Source: an uncultured Prevotellaceae bacterium (GTDB taxonomy: Bacteria; Bacteroidota; Bacteroidia; Bacteroidales; Bacteroidaceae). Taken from it: a DNA stretch of 64,000 nucleotides. Below, in pieces: positions 44,786-52,553 of this stretch (position 1 is its first letter; each line of letters begins with the position of its first letter). The notes under the pieces were generated by a model. That model was not told where the DNA came from. It searched no databases and worked only from the letters and a program-made list of their open reading frames with translations. The DNA is taken from assembly GCA_900314715.1 (NCBI GenBank), contig OMWI01000010.1:54263-118262 (forward strand), written 5' to 3'. Both the position numbers and the translations under genes were made by a program.

Positions 44786-45232
44786 TTATTCTGGAATTGG
44801 GGTGTGACGGCAATTGGAAGACCACCAACGCATCGAGAAAGATGCCACGATGAAAAGTACTGCTTCTACCGCTAAGTTGACAATGCAAAAACTAAACAAC
44901 TGGGCAGAGAAATCAAATCCGTCACTTGTGAATATATTATTCGGATAAATATAATTGATTACAGCAGATAACACGACGGCCACTCCAAGTACGATTAACC
45001 AATGATACCAGCGAGAGAAACTAACTGAATTGATGGCATAATAGAATATACCCGCAGAAGCCCATGCGATAATAGCCGTTACGATAGCTACCACGAAATA
45101 GAGATTCTGATTGTACATCTCGTTGGAGAACTCACGCTCGTAATAAAGTGACTCGAAAATTTTAGTAGAGAAAATCAGGAACACCAAAGTAATGACCAGT
45201 CCTGCAATCAATAAGATTAAATTCTTCTTCAT
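44786..45232 (-). CDS. Four-helix membrane protein of the tubulin/Hsp70 gene set
   Basis: This 148-residue protein has four hydrophobic spans at about 5-26, 45-68, 77-97 and 110-133, with short loops and a short basic tail. I recognise no family. It lies 8 bp after the vWA lipoprotein gene and 42 bp before the tubulin-like gene. It may anchor the cytoplasmic tubulin/Hsp70 parts to the inner membrane beneath the lipoprotein. Confidence 0.8.
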   Translation of the reverse strand: MKKNLILLIAGLVITLVFLIFSTKIFESLYYEREFSNEMYNQNLYFVVAIVTAIIAWASAGIFYYAINSVSFSRWYHWLIVLGVAVVLSAVINYIYPNNIFTSDGFDFSAQLFSFCIVNLAVEAVLFIVASFSMRWWSSNCRHTPIPE

Positions 45233-45240
45233 TTTATCTG

Positions 45241-46749
45241 TTATTTTTTAAAGTTCATTTCCATTTCGAAGTAATAAGGTTCTTTCTTCGAATTCTTCTT
45301 GTAACTATTGTAAATTCCTTGCATGAGGTATTTCAATCCAAACGTGGTTTGCGAGAAAGAAGCACCACCGACATTGGTATCATCGTCGCTTGAAGATTCC
45401 TCAATCCATGCAGGCATACGGTTGAGCAACTTGATTTCCACATGTTGGTCGTTTCTGATTTCATTCATGCCAAGTATGAAAATATGTGTTGCACTTCCGA
45501 TATATTTCTTTTCTACGGGAGTAATGTCGTTTTTGTTGATTTCACGAATTTCCTTGATATCAATCTTGTCGTACGACTCAATCTGATAGTTGTTAGGATT
45601 GGTGAGATACTCATTGTCAATCAACATTCCGCTCAAGTCAACTGCCAGTGCCAAACGAATATCGCCTGAATTACGGTCAACCTCCATATCCTTGAGATCT
45701 TTGATTTGCGTATCCTTTCCGTGTTCGGGAGCGAATCTACCACGAATATCGGAATTGCTCAACATAAACGAATAATAGGGTTTGTAAACATCATCCGTCT
45801 CAAAGAGATACATGTTTTCGTAACCCTTCAACTCATTAAACTTACTAAATGTCAAGTAATTCTTGTCCTTCGTCAAACGTACAATATTCTTGTTTGAACT
45901 AACAATAACGATATAATAAGGACGACGACCCGTATAATTCTGACCACCTTTGGGCGAATTATAACAATAATACGGACCAGAGAAACTACCGTTCATCTTT
46001 ATGATGAGCATAGACTTGTCTTTCACTTGTTTCTTGAATACCGCATTGGCCATACCTTGTGCTTCGGCAAATACCTTTTGGGGATTGATACCCACCATGT
46101 CTTTGGTTGAGTAAATCATGTCAGTCACCAAGATGCTCAACTCGTCTTCTCCAGTCTTGTCAAGCAATTGCGAGAAGATAGCAGAGAAATCGGTATAACT
46201 CGGATCACCAATTCCTTTGGTTGCATCAAAGATGTTGGTATCTGCAATAAACTTACTGAAACCTTCTGGATAGGCGTTAATAGTACTATTGACAACATAG
46301 ATTTTATTGTCTTCATTCGTGCCAGGCAAGTTGTTCAACATCTGTACGATGGCAGCCTTGAACGAACCATCTCCATTGGGTGAATCATACGGAGTCATGG
46401 AACCTGAACGCTCCAAATAGAAGTTTACGTTCATGAATTCCTTTCCGCCTACACCTACGAATTGTATTTCCTTGGAAGGTCTGCGACGCTCAAAGAAATC
46501 AGAAATGTACTCCTTTACGCCATTGACGTTTAATTCATCGTCATTGAACAAATAACGGAAATTGGCCTTTTGCGAATCAAGGAAATCTTCAATCTTTTCC
46601 CAGTCGTCACGGTCTATCGTTTGGTCGTTGTCAGCCAATTCCAACAACAGACGATTAAACTCTTTCGTATAATTATCTCGACAATTTGTCATTAGCAATG
46701 ACAAGGCAATGATAGATGCACAAAAAGTGGTTTTGATGATTTTATTCAT
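45241..46749 (-). CDS. Lipoprotein with von Willebrand factor A-like domain
   Basis: This 502-residue protein has a lipoprotein signal ending LLMTNC. A helical region follows, then from about 105 a vWA-like fold. VNFYLERSGSM holds the first MIDAS motif with glutamate in place of the usual aspartate (ExSxS). DPSYTDFSAIFSQLL supplies the second-motif threonine, and LSILVTDMIYS the third aspartate. A C-terminal beta-rich domain (about 330-502) has no assignment. Being lipid-anchored, it should face the periplasm or cell surface. It is the first gene of the unit, with a -7 box at 46784-46791. It probably recognises a partner protein or cell-wall component through a metal-dependent or degenerate MIDAS. 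Confidence 0.83.
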   Translation of the reverse strand: MNKIIKTTFCASIIALSLLMTNCRDNYTKEFNRLLLELADNDQTIDRDDWEKIEDFLDSQKANFRYLFNDDELNVNGVKEYISDFFERRRPSKEIQFVGVGGKEFMNVNFYLERSGSMTPYDSPNGDGSFKAAIVQMLNNLPGTNEDNKIYVVNSTINAYPEGFSKFIADTNIFDATKGIGDPSYTDFSAIFSQLLDKTGEDELSILVTDMIYSTKDMVGINPQKVFAEAQGMANAVFKKQVKDKSMLIIKMNGSFSGPYYCYNSPKGGQNYTGRRPYYIVIVSSNKNIVRLTKDKNYLTFSKFNELKGYENMYLFETDDVYKPYYSFMLSNSDIRGRFAPEHGKDTQIKDLKDMEVDRNSGDIRLALAVDLSGMLIDNEYLTNPNNYQIESYDKIDIKEIREINKNDITPVEKKYIGSATHIFILGMNEIRNDQHVEIKLLNRMPAWIEESSSDDDTNVGGASFSQTTFGLKYLMQGIYNSYKKNSKKEPYYFEMEMNFKK

Positions 46750-46783
46750 ATATTATTGACGTTACCAAATCTAATAATGGTTG

Positions 46784-46791
46784 CAAAAATA
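46784..46791 (-). promoter_or_regulatory. Putative -7 box for the nine-gene unit
   Basis: On the minus strand TATTTTTG fits TAnnTTTG, 34 bases upstream of the vWA lipoprotein start. No good -33 box was seen. I saw no comparable site in the downstream gaps up to 33246. Confidence 0.45.
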
Positions 46792-46899
46792 CTAAAAATC
46801 ATCGAAATAATGAATTAATTCGCAAGATTTAATATAAAACAACTTAAAAGATTACGAACTTTTAGCATAAAAAAGCTAAACATAGTGTTTAAAAGCAAC

Positions 46900-46934
46900 A
46901 AACCTATGCTTTGGATGAGCTAAAGCATAGGTTT
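46900..46934 (-). terminator. Terminator after the TonB-dependent receptor
   Basis: A perfect 13-bp stem (46900-46912 with 46922-46934) has a 9-base loop. On the minus strand it is followed by a T-containing run. It lies 38 bases past the receptor stop and separates it from the vWA operon. Confidence 0.8.
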
Positions 46935-46972
46935 GGACTAACTAAACGTATTATTAAATCTGAATAGATGTG

Positions 46973-49408
46973 TTACTTGAAATGAAGCCTGAAATCAACA
47001 CCAAATTGAAGTGGATTTCCGAGTTGGGCATAATAGTTTTTCTGACCCGTTGCAGCATTGCTTACGGCAAACGTATTGTATTTCGTATCCGTTAAATTTC
47101 TTCCCCAAACACTCACGGTGAATGGTCCGAAATTAGCGTCTGCATGTGCTCCTAAGATGAAGTATAATTTCTGACTAACCAGATTCTCCTCATCCCAATA
47201 GATTTTGCCTTGTCCATTCATGTTTGCACCAATCACGATAGAGCGCAATCCTGTATTGGAAATGTCGAAACGATAATCAGCAGCTGCCGAGAAAGCATGT
47301 TCTGGAACGAATGGCACTTTCTTGTCTTTGTAGTTGACCATTTCATAACCACCGTTGGGAGAGGCAATACTATCTTTATAGTCCTTGAATACGGCATGAG
47401 TATAACTATAGTTCAACATCCAAGAGAGATGATTGTTAAAAGAATTTCCACGTAATGAAGCTTCAACACCACAACTATAACTCTCACCTGCGTTGACCAT
47501 CATTCGTCCATAACCGTACGTACCAGCCATAACAGAGAGTTGTTGATTAAGCACTTTCATGTAGAAACCAGAGAAATCAAACTGAACACTATTGTTAAAC
47601 AAATTCAAATGAGTTCCAAATTCAAAATTCTGGCTTGTCTCTGGTTTATAAGCAATAGTATTCTTGATGTTTTCGTAATCCTGTTCGGTATGAGGAATGT
47701 CATAACTCGAACGATTTGCCTTTGCGCTATTCGCATTAAGTTCTGTTTGAAGAATATCCGAGAACATTTGGATGTTGAAACCTCCTGCACGATAACCCTT
47801 ACTCCATGTTGCGTAGATGTTACTACCCGATTCGTCTAAACGATAAGACAATCCAAATTTTGGCAACAATTGGTCGAAGTTGTTATAATTACTTTGGTAC
47901 AAATAAGAAGTAAGGTCATTCGTGGCAACCTGTCCCATGACGTTTGCCGTCATCGACATAATGGCATAAGTATCGTACTTAACCTTTACATGAGTATAAT
48001 CATAACGCAAGCCGAGTGTTGCTCTCAAGCGGTTGGTAATGTCGAAACTTGACTCATGGAAGAAACCGATATTGTAAGTAGGCGTATGAAACAAGCCAGG
48101 AACTTCCATCGTCACGTCCATAGATATTCCACCAGCCTTCTCTATATTTGCGGCAGCTTGTGCGAGAGCTGCTTGCATAGGCATTCCAGTAGCAGCCATT
48201 CTTGCCGCCATTGAATTCACCATAGCATTGTACATTGCATTACGAACGGCATTACCAATGGGCGTTGTAATTCCATCGCCGAAATGCACGGGAGCACATG
48301 TCTTCAACCATTGGAACGAACCAAAAGCGCCTAATGTCCAATGCCATATACTTGGGCGATTGCCTTTCAATACGAATTCTTGCGTGAAAGCATTCTGGAA
48401 TTGACGTTCTTCCATGTGCACAAAATCCATAGGATCATAGTCAATATCCATCATCATGTAATCCTTCATGTACTGGTAAGAGGAAGTAGAGTTGAAGTCA
48501 AAATAATTACCGCGGAAATTCAAGTCGAGTGCCGTATTGAACACATTACGACGATAATTGCTTTGTCTATTGGTAGACGGATCGCTTGTCTTTCCAGTTT
48601 TCGTATCCAACAATCCGTAAGGGAAACCGTTTTGTCTGACGTATTGATAATCGGCAATATAATTGATATTCCAACGGTCGGTGGGTTTGAATACCAATCG
48701 TAGTTTTCCACCTGCTTCATTATATTTATCTGCACGTTCTCCAGTTGTTTGGTTCTTAAAGAAACCATTTTGTCCGTCATAGAAACCAGCAATAGAGAAA
48801 GCGAACTTATCACTCAATTTACTATAATGGGAAATCTCTGCGTTGCGATAAAAACCGTTTCCCGCACTCAGATTGAGATCCGTTCCTTGATAATTCATGG
48901 GATTTCTGGAATACATCCTAATCAATCCACCTTCCGTATTTTGTCCATACAATGTTCCTTGAGGACCGCGCAAGATGTCTACTCGTTCCAATTGATAAGA
49001 ATGTACGTTGAACGCACTCTTGCTGACAATCGGCATTCCGTCAATATAAATACCAACGGCAGGACTATTAACACGAGATCCAATGCCTCTCACGTACATA
49101 GAAGACGTATAACGTGAACCGTAATTAGGCATAGTGAACGACGGAACATATACGGATAATTCGCGCAAGTCATGAACATCGAGATTCTGAATGTCTAACG
49201 CGGAAAACATCGTTGAACTTATTGGTTGTTGCCGAAGCCTAAATGATTCCTTGGGTTGTGAAATGACAATCACCTCATCTAAATCCTGAACCTTTGAAGA
49301 ATCAGAGGATAATGTCTCAATATTCTCTGATACAACAGGGTGATTGTCTATTGCAAAAGCATTGGCAACCATAAAAGCCAATGAAACAGATAATAATAAC
49401 TTATTCAT
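46973..49408 (-). CDS. TonB-dependent outer-membrane receptor
   Basis: This 811-residue protein has a signal peptide ending NAFA. A plug domain at about 45-160 has VYVRGIGSR and VDILRGPQGTLYGQNTEGG, and a beta-barrel continues to the final FGVDFRLHFK. It lacks the N-terminal carboxypeptidase-like domain of SusC and has no SusD partner, so siderophore, cobalamin or another small-ligand uptake is more likely than a glycan. An unusual Met/Ala-rich helical stretch interrupts the barrel at about 384-425. It stands alone, with a promoter at 49436-49467 and a terminator at 46900-46934. Confidence 0.93.
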   Translation of the reverse strand: MNKLLLSVSLAFMVANAFAIDNHPVVSENIETLSSDSSKVQDLDEVIVISQPKESFRLRQQPISSTMFSALDIQNLDVHDLRELSVYVPSFTMPNYGSRYTSSMYVRGIGSRVNSPAVGIYIDGMPIVSKSAFNVHSYQLERVDILRGPQGTLYGQNTEGGLIRMYSRNPMNYQGTDLNLSAGNGFYRNAEISHYSKLSDKFAFSIAGFYDGQNGFFKNQTTGERADKYNEAGGKLRLVFKPTDRWNINYIADYQYVRQNGFPYGLLDTKTGKTSDPSTNRQSNYRRNVFNTALDLNFRGNYFDFNSTSSYQYMKDYMMMDIDYDPMDFVHMEERQFQNAFTQEFVLKGNRPSIWHWTLGAFGSFQWLKTCAPVHFGDGITTPIGNAVRNAMYNAMVNSMAARMAATGMPMQAALAQAAANIEKAGGISMDVTMEVPGLFHTPTYNIGFFHESSFDITNRLRATLGLRYDYTHVKVKYDTYAIMSMTANVMGQVATNDLTSYLYQSNYNNFDQLLPKFGLSYRLDESGSNIYATWSKGYRAGGFNIQMFSDILQTELNANSAKANRSSYDIPHTEQDYENIKNTIAYKPETSQNFEFGTHLNLFNNSVQFDFSGFYMKVLNQQLSVMAGTYGYGRMMVNAGESYSCGVEASLRGNSFNNHLSWMLNYSYTHAVFKDYKDSIASPNGGYEMVNYKDKKVPFVPEHAFSAAADYRFDISNTGLRSIVIGANMNGQGKIYWDEENLVSQKLYFILGAHADANFGPFTVSVWGRNLTDTKYNTFAVSNAATGQKNYYAQLGNPLQFGVDFRLHFK

Positions 49409-49435
49409 AAAATAATTTCAAATATTTTGCGTTTG

Positions 49436-49467
49436 CAAAGGTATAGAGATTCTATGAAAATAGCAAT
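49436..49467 (-). promoter_or_regulatory. Putative promoter of the TonB receptor gene
   Basis: On the minus strand ATTG (49467-49464) precedes TACCTTTG (49443-49436) by 20 bases, close to the TTTG/TAnnTTTG consensus. It lies 27 bases upstream of the ATG. Confidence 0.55.
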
Positions 49468-49508
49468 CCTAATTTATTATGATTTTTGTCGCCTATAGCC
49501 ATAATTAA

Positions 49509-51500
49509 ATGAAAAATAGAGTCATATTACTACTTATTATATGTTTCTTTTCCGTTTCCGTGCATGGTCAATGGACACTCAAGACCAATTTGCCTGCATT
49601 GTACATCAATACGTTTGATGGCAGGAATATCACGAGCAAGACGAATTACGTGAATGCTCAATTGGTTTATATGGATGAGGAAAGCCACGTAACGAAATGG
49701 GATACGATTCAGATTCGTGGAAGAGGCAATTCTACTTGGAACATGTCAAAGAAACCTTATCGCATCAAGTTTCTCAAGAAGCAAAGGTTTTTGGGAGAAG
49801 AACGGGCAAACGCAAAGAGTTGGACATTGTTAGCCAATGCCGGCGATAAGACCATGCTTCGCAATGCCATAACGTCTGCAATGGGTGAATTTGCAGGATT
49901 GCCCTTCAATCCAGCTTGTAAGTTTGTTGATTTAATCATGAACGGCACGTACATGGGAACCTATCAGATTAGCGACCAAGTAGATATCAAGAAAAAGCGT
50001 GTAAACATCGTTGAACAGGATTATCCTTTAGAGCCAGATGCGGATATCTCTGGTGGGTATTTGTTAGAGGTAGATGGATTCCAAGACGGCAATTGTTTTA
50101 TCTCAAGCGTGTATAATGTTCCCATTCGCATACATTCTCCCGACGAGGATGAGATTAACAACGAACAAAATCAATATATCAAGAAACACGTCTCTATCTT
50201 TGAGAATTGTTTGAAATCGTCTGATTTCACTCATCCCATTAAAGGTTATCGTAGATTGATTGACTCTACGACATTGGTAAATTGGTTCTTATGCACCGAG
50301 ATAAGTGGCAACATTGATGGGTATTATAGTACGTATTTTTACAAGAATCAGGCAGATTCCATATTCTATTGGGGACCTTTATGGGATTACGACGTAGCAT
50401 ATAACAACGATAGGAGAATCCCCAACACGTATAACTCGTTGATGACCGACGTTGGTTATGGAATGACCAAAGCTTGGCTCAATAGGATGTGGGAAGATCC
50501 ATGGTTTTCGAGACTGGTTAATCGTAGATACAATGAGTTGCTCGACCGTGGATTTGTTGAATACTTGTATCAGAAGATTGATAGTCTAACGAATCTATTG
50601 AGTCGATCTATCCAACTCAATTATGAGAAATGGGGCATTCGAACGCGCATGTATAATGAGATTGTATTGTATTCATCCTACGACCAATATGTGTACGATT
50701 TGAAAGATTATATCTCTAAACATAGTGAGTTTTTACAACAAGCATTCGCAAATAGGAAACCATTAGACCCAACTCCCTCATTCTCTCCAAAGGATTATTT
50801 CTATCGTATCACCAACTCAAATACGAAGAAGGCAATGGAAACTAATGGAAATGCCGTAGTTCAATATACGAATTTAGAGGATAGATTGACGGAAGATTGG
50901 ATTATCAAACGAGCAAACGGACATTTCCAAATCATCAATCGCGACAATGAAATGGCTTTGAACGACCCGACAACAGGTGCGGTAGGACCGACCACAAACA
51001 TAGGAACAGCACTAAACACGGCTATTCCCGATACTATCGACACCAGACAACTTTGGGATATTATTCCACAAGGTACAGATGGATATTATAATTTGTTGAA
51101 TGTCTATTCGCAACATATTGCCAATCTCAATGGTGGAAGCAATGCTGATGGTACGAAGATATTAAGCTACACCAACGACAATCGAAATGGTGAAAGCAAG
51201 AATCGCTTGTGGATGATAACGCCAACCAAAGAACAACTACCGATTGAATATACGGGCATTCGAGAGTTGGAACCAGATAACTACGCACTTGCTTACGATC
51301 CCTTCACTAAAGAGTTGCATTTTGGTTCCGATACACCAGAAGCCTTATCATTCAAGGTATATGTTTATTCCTTATCTGGTAAGTTGATTGGAACATTCTT
51401 GGCAAACGAAAGATTCTCCATACAACAATTCGCTGATGACGTATATATCGTCAAATGGAATTGTGGCGGTAAGACAAAGAGTGTAAAATTCAAGAAATAA
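49509..51500 (+). CDS. Secreted CotH kinase-like protein with RICIN-like module and sorting tail
   Basis: This 663-residue protein has a signal peptide ending VHGQ. Residues of about 25-400 form a CotH domain: DTIQIRGRGNSTW, KPYRIKFLKK, ANAGDKTMLRN, GTYMGTYQISDQV and GPLWDYDVAYNNDR carry the conserved CotH positions. Residues of about 430-590 look like a ricin-type beta-trefoil (YRITNSNTKKAMETNG, YYNLLNVYSQHIANLNGG). The last ~70 residues (FKVYVYSLSGKLIGT...DDVYIVKWNCGGK) strongly resemble a type A T9SS sorting domain, which predicts surface export. It shares the CotH theme with the protein at 18466 but not its lamin-tail domain. It is monocistronic; a weak -7-like site is at 49481-49488. Confidence 0.87.
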   Translation: MKNRVILLLIICFFSVSVHGQWTLKTNLPALYINTFDGRNITSKTNYVNAQLVYMDEESHVTKWDTIQIRGRGNSTWNMSKKPYRIKFLKKQRFLGEERANAKSWTLLANAGDKTMLRNAITSAMGEFAGLPFNPACKFVDLIMNGTYMGTYQISDQVDIKKKRVNIVEQDYPLEPDADISGGYLLEVDGFQDGNCFISSVYNVPIRIHSPDEDEINNEQNQYIKKHVSIFENCLKSSDFTHPIKGYRRLIDSTTLVNWFLCTEISGNIDGYYSTYFYKNQADSIFYWGPLWDYDVAYNNDRRIPNTYNSLMTDVGYGMTKAWLNRMWEDPWFSRLVNRRYNELLDRGFVEYLYQKIDSLTNLLSRSIQLNYEKWGIRTRMYNEIVLYSSYDQYVYDLKDYISKHSEFLQQAFANRKPLDPTPSFSPKDYFYRITNSNTKKAMETNGNAVVQYTNLEDRLTEDWIIKRANGHFQIINRDNEMALNDPTTGAVGPTTNIGTALNTAIPDTIDTRQLWDIIPQGTDGYYNLLNVYSQHIANLNGGSNADGTKILSYTNDNRNGESKNRLWMITPTKEQLPIEYTGIRELEPDNYALAYDPFTKELHFGSDTPEALSFKVYVYSLSGKLIGTFLANERFSIQQFADDVYIVKWNCGGKTKSVKFKK

Positions 51501-51548
51501 ACACTTTACAAAGTCATGATATGTATTCTACACTCTAAAGCGTGAGGG

Positions 51549-52553
51549 TTATAAGTTGGTTGCCCCACAATGTGGACAACGACCTTTCTTGCGTATTTTA
51601 CCACCACAATTGCCACAAAGGAAATACTTGTGGTTGTGTTTATAATATTGGTGAATGGCAAATACGATATAGGCAATTAATAACACATATCCCAAATAAT
51701 ACAAAGATGTAATGCTGAAAATGATGTAATCTACGGCACAGATTCCAGCCAAACCACCGAGATACAACAAAGCTTCACCCAATGGCAAATGGTTTCTGAC
51801 AACATCCACCACCGTCAATCCCACGATTAGCAACGCCCAAACGGACATCAAGAACACCGTCAATATCAAGGGTACAGAGAACGGGTTGAGTGTGGGATGG
51901 TAGTAAAAATGTCGCCATGTGTCTGGTGCAAAATTTTGAATACTTGCATACAAGGTGGCAGACGATGCCACGATAATCGTCAGCAATGTTGGATAAAATG
52001 AATCAATATCGTTGAAATGAACGATGTGCGCATTCAATCGCGCTATCTTTCTGATGATGTAGATAGACGTAATGATGGAGATGATAATGATAAATATCAG
52101 CAAATGCTTATCCGAGAAAGTAGAGATGAATTGTGAGATAGGATCATCTGGAACAACACTCTCCAGTAATTGCGACTCATGAACCCATCCAAAATCAGAC
52201 ATAACCGTGGCTACTTGTACCCATACGGAATCAATAGAGTCTGTTGGAATAATGCGAAAGTCTGCCACTACCAATTGCTCATCCTTCACCACGGTAAAGG
52301 AATCCGTTTGTAAGTCCAATATTTTTTCCTCTGGTTGTTGTCGAACCAAAATCAAGGAGTCGGCTTTTACGATGAAATTATAGTTGAATGAATAATGGTG
52401 TTCAGACGAATACGTCAGCGAATCCATCATTCGTTCATTGTCGAATGATTGCCTTTTCATTCCATCCGTTCCTTGATGTTTTCCCCCATAACATGATGCG
52501 AGCAAAAACATCGAGATACAAACGAGCAATATGGAGAATATCTTACGAGTCAT
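51549..52553 (-). CDS. Zinc-ribbon lipoprotein with membrane spans
   Basis: This 334-residue protein begins with a lipobox (LLASC). A periplasmic region at about 20-140 follows, its latter part (DSVWVQVATVMSDFGWVHESQLL) resembling an SH3-type fold. Four or five hydrophobic spans run at about 145-305. A C-terminal rubredoxin-like zinc ribbon (CGNCGGKIRKKGRCPHCG) ends the protein. Such proteins are common and uncharacterised in Bacteroidota. Its start overlaps the end of the U32 peptidase gene by 11 bp, so it is translationally coupled to it. Confidence 0.83.
   Translation of the reverse strand: MTRKIFSILLVCISMFLLASCYGGKHQGTDGMKRQSFDNERMMDSLTYSSEHHYSFNYNFIVKADSLILVRQQPEEKILDLQTDSFTVVKDEQLVVADFRIIPTDSIDSVWVQVATVMSDFGWVHESQLLESVVPDDPISQFISTFSDKHLLIFIIIISIITSIYIIRKIARLNAHIVHFNDIDSFYPTLLTIIVASSATLYASIQNFAPDTWRHFYYHPTLNPFSVPLILTVFLMSVWALLIVGLTVVDVVRNHLPLGEALLYLGGLAGICAVDYIIFSITSLYYLGYVLLIAYIVFAIHQYYKHNHKYFLCGNCGGKIRKKGRCPHCGATNL

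Noticed and set aside
46973-49408. Assignment of the TonB receptor as SusC
   Set aside because: There is no N-terminal carboxypeptidase-like domain and no SusD partner next to it.
51501-51548. Terminator between the second CotH gene and the convergent lipoprotein gene
   Set aside because: No convincing stem-loop with a T-run could be drawn by eye in the 48-bp gap.
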